Positions 1 to 11,400 of a stretch of 64,000 nt of DNA are shown here, in pieces. The stretch is from Sarcocystis neurona (Eukaryota; Apicomplexa; Conoidasida; Eucoccidiorida; Sarcocystidae): NCBI GenBank assembly GCA_000727475.1, contig KL647311.1, forward strand, positions 469,181 through 533,180, read 5' to 3'. The notes under the pieces were generated by a model. The model worked only from the letters and a program-made list of their open reading frames with translations, made no database searches and was not told the origin of the DNA. A program made the position numbers and the translations under genes. Positions within the stretch are counted from its first letter, which is position 1. The number at the start of each line of letters is the position of its first letter.

Positions 1-1
1 A

Positions 2-1462
2 TATGCTCCTGCTGAACTTGCTGCGAAATCTGCTGCTTGTTGCTGCTGACATGCCCCTGCTGTCCCCACGGCGTTGTCAGCTGCCCTTCTTTCTGCTGCA
101 TCTGTTCTACCCAAGGCCTCTAGGGGGGCCTCGGCGGCGGCTGATGGTACATGTGCTGCTGCAGCAAGCATATTATCGACTGGTGCCGCGGAGACAGCGG
201 GCACTGCTATGGCCGCTTCCGCTGCCGCAGGTGCTGTTGAAACTTCCTCAACCTGTCCGGCTGCCCCAACCGAATCTGCTGCTGCTGCAAGCCGTCTTGC
301 TATTTCGTCTTCTGATGTAGGCGTTCCTCCAGCGGATAGTGACATTAGTGCTGCTGGTGGTGCTGCTGACGCTGTTGTTTCTGCTGCTGTTGCTGCTGCT
401 GCAAGTGTTTCCGCTGTTTCTGCCGGCGCAGGCTCTTCACCGTCTGGTGAGCGCAGAACACCCGCAGTTGCGGCTGCAGCCCCATCTTCGTTCGTATTTG
501 ACGAAAACGTACGTGGTGCTTCATACGTCGCTCGGGCTGCTGTTGTTTCTTGTTTCACATAACAGGTAACTGCTCCAGCTTCTCCCGCTGCCGCAGCAGC
601 GTCTGCTTCTGCTGGGCATGCCTGAGGTGCCCCGGAGTCAGCGCTTGCTGATGCGGTTGCTGGTGTCACCGCTGCCGCAGCTGTCGACGCAGCTTGGTCG
701 ACAGCAGCTACGACTGTCAGTAACTCATCCGACGCTGTCGCAGCTCTTGCTGCTGCTGCTTCTCTCTCTGCTGCACTACTCGAGTGATCGGGACCGGAAG
801 TCACCCTCGCATCCCCACGGCTTGCTGCAGCGACCCGAACAGCAGCGCGAGGACTAGATGCCGCTACAGTACTTGCAGGAAGCTCCGCAGTCTCCGCAGA
901 AGACACGCACGCACACGGCTGCGAAGGAATTGGTCGAGAAGGAGACGAGGAGCAGGAGGGGGACGACGAATAAGCTGACGGCGATGATAACGCAGAGGAT
1001 GAAATCGAAGATGCGCAGAAAGTGGAGGACGGACAAGGACGATGCAGGGGCGACGTTGATTCGGGAGAAGAGAACGAGGAAGTTGCTAGAGCATTCTGGT
1101 TTTTAGACGAGGGGACCTGCTGCTGGAGAACTTCGACGTGTGCGTGGCTTTGCACGTTACACGCAGAAGTGGCCGAAACATCAGGGGCAGCTGTTGCTAC
1201 CTCTTCAACAGCTGCACGTGGCGCAGGAGAATCAGCAGCAAAAGTGGGGGACGAGGACGGCTCGAAGGGACGAGGCAAGTATGCCATATCATATGGTTCT
1301 GCTGCGTGCCCGGCGACTCCTGACGACCTTGCTGCTGCTGCTCCCGGTGTTGTTGCTGGCGGTGGAGCGCTTGCTGCCTCCGCCGAAGCTGCTGAAGGAG
1401 CAGAGCCTGCTGCCGTTTTGCCAGTCCTCTCTGCCATCCCGACGCAGGACACGGACACTTAG
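2..1462 (+). pseudogene. Ala-rich coding-like frame interrupted by in-frame stops
   Basis: One frame (codons beginning at position 2) stays Ala/Ser/Val-rich, mostly GCT/GCA/GCC codons, for about 1.46 kb. It is cut by stops at 47 (TGA), 560 (TAA), 623 (TGA), 785 (TGA), 971 (TAA) and 1460 (TAG). The composition continues across the stops without a frame change. Most telling is an Asp/Glu-rich tract at about 929-1085, which carries on in the same frame on both sides of the TAA at 971. This fits a formerly translated low-complexity protein broken by nonsense changes, or exons separated by introns that begin and end in phase. No domain is recognised and the 5' end lies outside the window. Triplet repeats keep several frames open by chance, so the acidic tract is better evidence of past translation than openness alone. 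Confidence 0.45.
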
Positions 1463-1627
1463 TCGACGACTGCGTTCCTGCCTTTCCGAGAACTCTTCTG
1501 GCTGTGTGCCGGTGTCCCCGTCGCGCACATGCCGCTCCTCCTGCGGCTGCGTCCGCTGCTGCCGTTCGCCTCGCTACAGGCCGATCCTATGGGTGTTGCT
1601 CTTCCTCGACCAGGTGCTGCTGCCGCT

Positions 1628-1883
1628 TTGCGAGACACAGGCGACTGCGTCTGGCGCTGCTGCTGTACCTGCTGCTGCATCAGCACCTGTTGTTGCAGCT
1701 ACGGATGACGCTGCCGCTGCTGCTGCGCTTGTGCTGACCCCCCCTTGTGCCGGAGTTGTTTTGGGGACTGCTGGTGCGGCTTGTGGGGCTGGTCTTACGC
1801 TTGGAACCTCTTCCGGGCGCCGCCGTGGGGTGCCGCTGCTTGTACAATTCGAGCTCCCGCCGCTGCGGCCGTTCTTCTCGTGA
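1628..1883 (+). pseudogene. Continuation of Ala-rich coding-like sequence in another frame
   Basis: From about 1628 the Ala/Thr/Val-rich reading moves to the frame with codons at multiples of three and stays open to a TGA at 1881-1883. It reads as runs of Ala with Thr, Asp and Gly and ends in a basic and Pro/Leu-rich stretch. Relative to the upstream Ala-rich frame this is a frame change somewhere between 1463 and 1640. It is either a frameshift in a decayed gene or an intron boundary. No family is recognised. Confidence 0.3.
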
Positions 1884-2690
1884 CACTCTGACTAGTCCTG
1901 CTGTTTTTTCTGTAGATGCCTTCCGCGTTCGTGTTGTACGTGTGACGTGCTGTTCTGTGACTGGGACTGCGTACGTAGCTTCAATACTAAAGTCAGTGCC
2001 ACACCACGTCCACACTTGGGTCGCCGCGGCGTCACTTTCTTTCCATGAAAAAAAACGATATAAAGAGTCACCACTGCTGCGCGGCGCAGCACAATTCTGT
2101 TCCGGCAACTTTCTCTAGCTCTGCGACGTCGCTGCTGGTCGTGTGGGGTGCGTGGCCTGCTGCTGTGTTCGGTGCCAGTGCCGCTGCATTCCGATGTCGG
2201 GAGTCTGTCAATGCGTCCTTTCTTTGCAGCGGTATACGGGCTCCCGCTGTGCAGTGTCGGTAAAGGCGGACAAGAGGGAGCCTTGTGGTTAGTGAGACCG
2301 AGGCTGCTGCTATTTCGTCACTCCTCCTGCAAGAGCCGTAAAGGATCCTTCGACTGCGGATTGAGTGCTGCTGTCCCTACTGCTACTACTACTGTGAAAG
2401 GCCAGAAGGTTGCTGTTGCTGATGCCACCGGTGGCGCAGAGGCGGATGCTTGAGAGCGTGTTGCGGCCGGAGAGGGTGCTGCTGTTTTGTTGGGAAGCCT
2501 TAGCCTAACACAAAGGTTGTCAATTCACCAAGCTATCTGTACCTTTCGAACGCACAACTGTGGGTGTTCCATCGCAGCCGCCGGTATCGGGTGTTGTTAC
2601 TGCAGCTACGGGCAGACGTCTCAGTGCTGGTGTTTCTGCCGCGCCACCCACACGCGTCGACGGTGCTAGCCGAACGTGTCCACGCTGCTG
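1884..2690. other. Short Ala/Thr-rich coding-like fragments
   Basis: No intact gene is seen. Short Ala-, Thr- and Val-rich stretches open in different frames, for example around 2120-2263, 2362-2453 and 2550-2690. They resemble the preceding degenerate sequence in composition and are probably further pieces of it. No splice arrangement that joins them can be defended from the sequence alone. Confidence 0.3.
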
Positions 2691-2855
2691 CGTGTAAGTT
2701 ATACATATATATATATACACATATATAGGTGTAGGCCTATCATCCCCTGTGGCGTTTCTGGGGAAAAAAAGCGTTTGGCCGGGGATGCTGCGTACGACTC
2801 GAGGGAAAGATGATTTGACTGCTGCTGCCGCTGTTGCCGCTTCGGCCGAAACTTC
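2691..2855 (+). repeat. 165-bp direct repeat, copy 1
   Basis: This copy runs from cgtgtaagttatacatat through an AT/AC microsatellite and the motif ggcctatcat, then a coding-like part that ends at gccgaaacttc. The coding-like part reads as a basic peptide followed by an Ala run. A second, diverged copy lies at 3062-3224. Differences are scattered substitutions and small length changes in the microsatellite. The coding-like halves keep the same reading frame in both copies. Confidence 0.85.
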
Positions 2856-3061
2856 AAAGGACGCTGCAGGTATCTTCTCCTATCCTAGAAAGCAGTTCAC
2901 AAATCAGCGGCACCTGCTGCGCGTCTGCTGGGGTGCCGGTTGCTGACTCAAACGATCTCATGCTCACGGCAAGGCCGGCCTAGCCCGTTTTCGTTCTGCA
3001 ACTCTGTTCAAGAAAATCACGTCTTTTCAAGTGTGTATATAGTTGGGGATATCAACACGGG

Positions 3062-3224
3062 CGTGTAAATTATACACATATATATACACATATATAGGCG
3101 GAGGCCTATCATTCCCTGCGGCGTTTCTAGGGGAAGAAAGTGTGTGGTCGGGGATAATGCGTACGACTCGAGGGAAAGGTGATTTGATTGCTGCTGCCGC
3201 TGTTGCCGCTTCTGCCGAAACTTC
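3062..3224 (+). repeat. 165-bp direct repeat, copy 2
   Basis: This is the second copy of the element at 2691-2855, starting cgtgtaaattatacacat and ending gccgaaacttc. The spacing between copies is about 370 bp. Both carry the same order of parts: TA-rich microsatellite, ggcctatcat block, and a short coding-like segment with an Ala tract. A duplicated exon with its preceding intron end is one reading; a dispersed repeat is another. Confidence 0.85.
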
Positions 3225-3284
3225 CTGCAGCTGATCTGACGCCGCGAGAGATCTTTTCTGCTGCTGCTGCTGCCCCTTTATCAT

Positions 3285-3650
3285 GTGAGTGACGCTGACG
3301 GGCATTGTTGCTTAGGTCGCGACCACACACCGGCATACAGCGTACACACTTTGAGAACGGTGAATATGTGCCTCGGTCCTTCAGTAACTACGCTTACTGT
3401 GAATGCACGAAGTTCTTCCAACTCGACAGTCACTGGAACCGCTGTTGCAAAAGCTGCGGGAATCGTTCTTGGTAGTGCTATTGGTGCAGATGCAGTACAG
3501 GTAGCCGATTCGGCTGCGGTTAACGCTGCTGGGGGAACTCCGTGTATGGGTTTTACTACAGGCCGGGTTGCCGGCAGTGTGGATGGTGGTACGCCTGCCG
3601 CTGCTGCTCCCGGTCGGACAGTGCTCACCGTGCTTCTTGTAATACTCTGA
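3285..3650 (+). CDS. Hypothetical Ala/Thr/Val-rich open frame
   Basis: An open frame of 121 codons follows the second copy of the direct repeat. It is rich in Thr, Ala, Val and Gly and has a short hydrophobic C-terminus. The first in-frame ATG is at 3366, so a full start is not obvious and this may be an exon or a remnant like the fragments upstream. No domain is recognised. It marks the right edge of the repeat-rich block, because composition becomes ordinary after about 3.8 kb. Confidence 0.25.
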   Translation: MSDADGHCCLGRDHTPAYSVHTLRTVNMCLGPSVTTLTVNARSSSNSTVTGTAVAKAAGIVLGSAIGADAVQVADSAAVNAAGGTPCMGFTTGRVAGSVDGGTPAAAAPGRTVLTVLLVIL

Positions 3651-6600
3651 TAGTGCCGGTTGTATTGCTGCTATTGGCCCCTATGGGAGTCTTGCAGGGA
3701 CCGGCGCTCCGAGAGATGCTGGTAGAGCCACGTACCATTGCGCAGACCGTAGGCTTTTTCACTATGGTCGACGCCACGGATGGGATCGCCGTGCCGTCCT
3801 GTAGGCGGCCGCTCTGAACGCCAGAGAAGAGAACACAGGAAGGCGAAGGCAAAGCGTACAAAGAAATTTAGTGGGTGGGAAGGAGATGGCTAAAAAGAGA
3901 AGAAAAGTGAAGGACCTTCGCGCAGAATCGACGTGCATGCTTCAGCAGGATCGCGAACATGGCCGATTCCCGCTTACAGAAAGCCTCTCGAGTTGCATTA
4001 CTGTGGGCGGAATTGTAGTGACACTAGTTCACTAATCATGTTGTAGCGAATCTTTTACTATTAGGATGAGTTTTGGACTTCGGTGTACTAGCCTCCATTG
4101 CCTTCAGCGGGCGCTAAGCAATCCTTGAATTAGGCCAGCAGATGTCTGGCCGTGCAGCAAGCGTTCACATACCGAGGCGGTACTGAGACGTCTACGCGTG
4201 CAATCTGTCTTGGGTAGCTTTCATCTATTTAGGAACAATCTACAGCTGAACGTATCGTAATAGGCTCGATTAATTCTCACAATGCATTTTCGCACAGTTC
4301 CTCTGTGTGTATATGTGCGACAATAATCAAGAGGGGCCGGTTCCGCCGGCAACCAAGAAGTACACACGTAGATGCGCTTTATTCATTCATAATTATATAA
4401 AGGGTGCATTTTCTGAAACCCAGGACAATCTCTTTGGAACCACTCATGGAAAACGAGCCCTACACAGTGCGACTAAGAAGTTTTAACCCCCCTGAATCTT
4501 GACGCATCCCAATGGCTTTACTTCATCGCGCGATAGATGTGCGTGAGCAGTGATACTCCTCATAGCCTGGAGGAGATGTCAACAAAGTAATTGTGGTTGT
4601 GTTTCGCTTTACAAACACACGTGTTTGGTACTGTTGCACACAGTCTATATCTCACGGTGGGGTGACACGTCGCCTCAAAGTGCTGGGGCGGCGTGCGGTA
4701 CCGCGTGTGTTGCACATGCCTACCGTGATGAAAAGGTCCGAAAAGGATCTCATCATATGTTGCACATATATATGCCTGTAAGCGCCGGGACATATAGGTG
4801 TGACTTGGTGTTTCATCTCTGTCTACCGTATATGTCGACTTAGAGACACGGAAGGGGAAGAGTAGATTACTATCTACATACCAAAGAGAAATACACGTTC
4901 AGATTGCTTGTATTTGCTACACTCTTCGCGTTGGTCACCCTGTTCAGTGAACCTGTGCCCCGGGTCCACCAATGTGTCTCTGAGCTGACGCTGGTGAAGT
5001 GCAGTAGGCCGCCTGAAGGTCCACAAGGCCTACGCAGTTGGAGGACAAACACGGCAGGATGTTCTTCTGCGTAGTCACAATAGATTAATAATTTGCGGCA
5101 AGTAGATCTGAGGATTTTCTGCTCACTTGCGTGCGACGGGACGCATTTGCGCAGCGGACTTCATGGAGTGGTGTCACTGCGGACTTTCACTCCGGTCTCA
5201 AGAGGTGACAAGAGTTTCAGTTGTAAGCGGAGTAATTTGAGCAGTGAAATTTACGGAATCCCAGTGCACTTCGCACCGCAGACATGATGCACGCGGTAGA
5301 GAGGTTTCAGGAACCTGCACGGCGCATATGAAATGTGAGTAGATCTTCTACAGCGACGAACAGCGGGTGGAAACGCTCGCGCGTACCACGCGACAACGTA
5401 CACCGAGTCACATTTAATGAAAGGCGTGAAACGACAAGGACAGCTCTGTCAAGTTTTGTGTCTGCGGATACAGTTCCTCTTCCGTGCCTGCTCGATACCA
5501 ACTGGCTTGTGTCTCTTCTGCGCCTGCTTGGTACCAGTTGCCATGTTTCTTACAGTGCGCTGTACGCGGCGCATTTTGCTTCGGAGAACTCCTTCAGTGT
5601 AATGCATTTCGTCACCGTCCGGAGGAAGCCAGCACAAAAATGTAGGCTACAGATGTGTATACAAATCCTGCTTGTACACGCACCAATGTAAAATCAACAA
5701 GCCACCATGATGTTACTATGGAAGCCATCAGACCGTACGAGAGTCAGTTCATTATGTTGCTTTAGGGTATGTAAACGTCACTCCGAATTTCTACCAACTC
5801 GGTAGATTACCGACACTGGACATATTCGTTTTGTGGACAGGTAGCATCAGTATTGGCGCCGCGAGGAGCACGGCTAGCAACCACCACTAGCAGTATCGAG
5901 ATACCCTGTACTGGTGATACAGCAACGAACGAACATAAACGTACGTACATAGCAGGCAGAACATACGGAGACCACGCACGTTGGTGTCCACACAGCAAAG
6001 AACACAAGGTTCACGTTTGCGAATACAGCAAGGCAAGGCCAGTTCCCCCCGTTGCACCTCTGTAGTGGCCGGTTCCCCGCGAAGTCTGGCGGTGTCAGTG
6101 TCCGGGTAAGCGTGGATAAACCGTCTATTTCATCGAAGGTACATTTACTCGCCGTACAGCCGGACACGTCTACGCTGCAAGTGGGAGCACGTCCGCGCCG
6201 CACCTTTGTTGCATTAGGAGTCGCACGAAAAGGGAAGACTTCAGAAATTCCCTTTTTTTTGTTGGCCGGCAGCAATGCACTGCAAACTCAAGAAAATTCC
6301 AGGTGTGAACACCAGCAACACACGCGGACCACAAGCCGCTGCCTTAAATTTCAAGGCATTTGTGGTCACTCTGTCGCAAACACGAAACGAATCGCTTCTT
6401 TGCAGCTCCTTTGCAGACGTACTCTACGTAGAAAGCGTTGACTGCAGTGTTCAGACAGGGAAGAAACATTGTTTACCCATTGACAAGGTGCCTACAGAAA
6501 AGAAACGTCTTGTTCAATGCACTCTAACAAGCGCCACCCATATAGCACTACAGACAATGTCAAACGGGTAGGGGCGTAATTACAGAGGCGCAAGGAGAAG

Positions 6601-8461
6601 AGGAAAAAATTGGTAAGAACTGGGCTAGTAGTAGTTTGCTGCGCCATCCTAGTCGCATCTGCAAACTCAACGTCACGTTGTATGCAGATGCGTCTGTCAT
6701 ACACGGGCCTCACACCGGACCCAGAATGATGGTGAGCTCCTGAACTTTTCTATGAAGAGACAACAGTGTCTGTTACTGATTCTCTGCATCAACCACTTAC
6801 ACCAGTCCACCTCTGTATGAACACCTCGAGAGTGTTTGCACCAGAATGTAAAGTGCGCTGAAGGCGACACCGGGAGCACATATCTTCGTCGCATGAGTAT
6901 TGTCTGCCCGTAATGTAATGTTCCGTAGCGAGGAGCTAACCGCCACTCGTTGCCACAAAAACCAGCAGGAGTACGGGGCTCCCGCGCAAACGTGAAGTGA
7001 CACATGCATCTTTCCAGGGGGACACTGTAATTACAGTGCCAACCGTGGAGGCTGTTCTAAGGTGCCACGCTTGTCAACAAAAAGGGGCCAAGTACGTATA
7101 CTAGTCGAAAAGAGGTGTCTCACCGTAAAATTGTAGTATCAAGCCAAGAGAAATGAATGCCGCATGAGAGGCCTTGGCGAAAAGAAATGTGCGTTCAAGG
7201 AGTGGGGCAGAGCATAAAAATGTTCACAATTGCTCAACTGCTGAGCACCCGCGCGAATTGGGCAGCAGGGAGAGCTCCAACAGTCGTAGTGCGTTTGGCA
7301 AAAGCCGTAATGCTGCTATTAACAACAACGGTTTGCGTGGCAGGTGTTACGCACGGAGAAACAGAGATTGAAGTGACAATTAGGTGGTTGAATTTTACCA
7401 AACTAATCTTCCGGACTTCAATTTTCAGGACCACAAGGAGGTAACAAGTATTGGGGAGGGCAGTGGCAGTCAAAGCACGACCCGGTTGAGTTTGGGCACT
7501 GGAAGTGTTCTTTACTGCGTCCGGGCAAGGTCCTACGGAACAAACAAGCTCAGAGTAATAATTCTGTTATCGTTATACTTTCCTTCAATATTTCCTCCGA
7601 TAAGGAAACAACACCGGGAGGACCACTGCGTGAGACAGTAAGGCGCGCCTGGCGGTCTTCCTTCCCTCCAGTTGCTCCAACGGCGGGAGTCATGCAGTTC
7701 GGGCCCCCTCGGTATGTGGCATCATCAGTTCTTGATTGAAGTTGGCTGTTTCTTCGCACCTTGAAACCTCGGGTGGCGTATTATAGCCTTTACCGTTACA
7801 CTTACTTGTTTGACTGATCTTTTAGCGCCGGCCTCACATAATTTGAGACATTCCGTAGAATTTACTACTCCCCTTCTCTGAAGGTGTAGCTGACTTCGTT
7901 TGTGAAGGACGAACCAAATGTTCAAAGCGGGCATTCAAGAAGTCAGGAAATCGTTTCCTCACCTAACTTCTTTCCACTTTAACTATATTCTTGCGTAGGA
8001 GCCTCTTTCAGCGAGAAGAATCCACCCCACATACAGTGTGTATCCTTGTGGCAACACATCCGTATTCTGGCAATGACGAATCTGCAGAATCAAAGACTAA
8101 CCGTCGTTTGTAGAAGCAGAGTCGCTCGCTACCCCATAAATCCTTGAACATACTTGTCTGAACAGTCCTCAAACAACTGTGAAGGTGCAGCTTGTGGAAC
8201 ACCAGGTTGAACGGTAGCACAACAGGAAGAAGTGAAACAGAAGTTACTACTAGATGATGCGGCAGCAACGACGCCGGTTCAGGACTTCTCCATTTAAAAG
8301 CTGTGAGTAGCTACGACACCTCTACGTTAACGAAATGCTGGTGCACTTCTCGCGGCACACTTGAAGATTCGGTAGAATTCAACTGCGTACAAGCCTCACT
8401 AGAGAATACGAAATCTCGAAACCCCTTGTGCTGTTCTTCACGCGACCGCCCGCTTCGAGAA
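3651..8461. other. Repeat-poor interval without a recognised gene
   Basis: No gene is recognised in these 4.8 kb. The longest open frames are short and unrelated to any family known to me: + strand 5335-5691 (118 codons), + strand 6052-6441 and 6275-6571 (overlapping frames), and + strand 7157-7444. The last contains a hydrophobic stretch in its second half, and a second open frame starts at 7384. Any of these could be single exons of split genes, but no consistent chain of splice sites with a conserved motif was found. Codon composition gives no clear signal. Confidence 0.5.
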
Positions 8462-11400
8462 ATGGAAGAAGACAACTTGCACGCCCTTGCGTCATATCCA
8501 TCTTTTTATGCCTTCCCTCTAACAAAAAATTTCGGCTTTGAGTTGGAGCAGAAAGCATTTTACTTTCCCAGAGACAGTGGAGCAGAAGGCGCAGATCACG
8601 ACTCCCGCAAGTCCCCAGCCTGTGGCTTGTCCTCGTGGCGCACCTCGTCCTTTTCTTCCAGCAGTGGTTCATCGGCTTCCACTTCTTTCATTTCTTCCTC
8701 TTCTTTGTTGACTGCGGCTGAATTTTTTCCCCAGCTCGCAGCCGTCATTGGCAACACACCTTTCTATCTCTATGACGAAGCTCGTCTACGAGCTAACTGC
8801 AGGCGCCTGCTGAGAGCCTTTAAAACATTACGCACGCCTGTTCCTTTTTCTCTTGCTGCTGTTGCTGATTCTGCTAGTGTCGGCGGTTCCCGCGCATCCG
8901 CAGCTGACGCTGTTTCTGCAGCAGTGGCTGCGATAGCGTCTTCCGTTTCCCCTGTCCCTGCTGGTATTGTGCAGTCGCACACGGCTACAAAGGAGAACCT
9001 ACTGCCATCCTCTTCATCTGCCTCTTTTTCCTGCCCTTTTTCGTCTGTCTCTTCGACTGTGCCTCTGTTCAAACATTTCACCAATTATTTCGCGGTGAAG
9101 GCGACCCCTACACCTGCTATTCTCAGAATAATTTATGACGAGGGTTTGGGGGTCGACTGCAGCACCTTGTCAGAGCTACTGCTGGCGGAAGCTGTCGGCT
9201 TTTGGGGGGAGCGCATTTTTTTCACTTCAAGTTGCACTTCCCCAGAAGCATATAGAAAAGCGTATGATCTTAGAGCCATAATAACCGTAGACAACCCTGC
9301 CGACATTCACATGTTGCGTGTGTACTTCGGTGGTGACATGCCGGACATCCTCTGTTTCCGTTACACGCCCTCAGGTGTCGATCAAGCTGCGGGTGCTGCA
9401 TTGCTTACTTCCTCTCCGTCTGCAGTGACAGGACTTGCAACACCTGCAGGGCCTGCAGCAGTAACACGAGCAAGCACGGGTTCCGCCTCATGCCAAACAG
9501 GAACAATAGCAGCGACACCTGCATCTATTTGGCACTTGAAGAAAGACGAAACACTGCGTAGTAATCCGGGCATACTGGGCGAATGGCACGAGAGCAAGTT
9601 TGGCATGACAAGTACACAGGTTTTGACTGCTGTGCAGCAGGCACTGCGAATGGGTGTACATCGCATTGGTCTGCACTCCATGATTTTGTCTAACTCTCTC
9701 GATGTAGAAGAAATTGTCGCTGCCGCTGCTTGCTCGTTTCTTCTTGCGAAACACATACGCGACCTCCTAGGAATAGATGTAGAGCTCATAAACCTGGGCG
9801 GAGGAATAGGTATCCCTTACAAACCTGGACAGGCAACCCTAGATGTCGACGCCCTTGCGCAGAAGCTACAACATTGTCTATTACGAGTTTTCTGCAGCAG
9901 CAGCAGCAACACAAGCAGCACCAACGACGTTGTCGGTTCGACGCTACGCAGTGGCTGCACCAGCATAGGCCACACCACCATACCTGGCAGCCTTAGAGAA
10001 TCCAACAACAGCGCAGTCGGCACCAGCAGGCGCGGAAGCAGCAGCAAACTCAAAAGCACCAGCTGCTACAGCAGGGGCGTAGCGGACGGGAACCTCAAAA
10101 GACAAACAGTGGAGACTGCTGCAAAAAAGCTCCAGTCCTTGCCGCGAATTGTGATGGAGAATGGAAGATTCTTAACTGCAGATGCTGCAGTCCTTGTCAC
10201 GCGCGTGACGCATTTAAAACAAACATACAAAAACTACATCGGTGGGTCAAAGCGACTCTGTACTGTGTATGTTGGACGTGTTCATGTGGCTGTAAGGATA
10301 TACATGCTGAAGTCGGTATGCGTTTATGTGTGTACGTATGCAATTCTGTGTGCACCTACATACGTTGGCCACATATTTGTATACACGCGGGTACGTGTGT
10401 GCCTGTGCGTGTCTCCTTACGTACATGTACGTATGTGTACGTGTACGCACAGAAGCGTACTTCCGTGTGCATACATGTGTATGTCTGTCTGTGTGCTTGC
10501 GCAGCTGCTGAAGCCAGTAATGTAAACAACGTCTATGCGACAGAAAGTACTGTGCTGCTGCGATGTTCACTCTGCACTGCTGCTCTCCTTCACGAACAGG
10601 CTGCGGCATTGGGGGATTCGTATCTGCCTGCTACATATCCCGCTCTAACGCCGCTGTCACCGTCGATATGCGTAACCTTCACAGGTGTGAAAGTCAAAAC
10701 ATATACTAGTAGAGTGTCCGCCAAGATCTCTTGCGGGCACGTTCCGTGTGCAGATACACAGATCCACTTGACTGCTTGAAGTGCGACCACGTGTAGCTGG
10801 TGACCTTGGTTGAATCTGGATGCAGCTCTTCTAAGGTATGCGCTAAAACCATAGATTCCTTTTAGAGGACGCGGTGCGTCTCAGTAGGTGACAAAGGCAG
10901 CAGAGCCTGCACGCGCAGACTGTTCAAAGCCAACCGAATTCACGTGGAGACGGAGAAGAAAGAGGTGTACGTGTGTTTCGATGCCCTACGTTTGCCCGCG
11001 TGCACTGGTGCGAACACACGGATAAGCCTATCAGATGTTAGAAATCGTAAACGCGACACATGAGAATCTTATTTATTGCCTCTACGTGTACGTGTAGACT
11101 GGCAACTTAGACGCAAACGAATTTCGCGCGCTGCAGGTTGTAGATTAGTCAGGTCGTACTGTCGACCGGACGAAGCTAGTTCTGTGGCAGCTGTTATTCC
11201 ACTGCAGCTGCCGTTCCGACTGGTGTCGCGTCTTTCCCACCGGCACTGTCTATACGAGAAGATCCCTGCGTATGTTCCATAGGCTCGCTGCTGCTTCTTC
11301 TCCCGCACCTCCTCTGTAGGTGTTGACGCATGTATGGCCAACTTGATGCGGCCTGGAATGTACGGCGCCTACCACCATATTACCGTTGTGCCGGATACAG

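Noticed and set aside
2691..3224. Long terminal repeats of a small retroelement
   Set aside because: The two copies lie only about 370 bp apart and contain coding-like sequence. No primer-binding site, polypurine tract or element genes lie between them.
10242..10525. Extension of the decarboxylase exon beyond 10241
   Set aside because: The conserved blocks KQTYKNYIG and VDACMANLMRP join directly across 10241/11320 as in the family, and the following frame is microsatellite DNA.
10503..10684. Possible extra decarboxylase exon between acceptor cttgcgcag and donor cacag/gtgtga
   Set aside because: Including it would insert about 60 unmatched residues into a conserved core block. The direct junction keeps both motif and phase.
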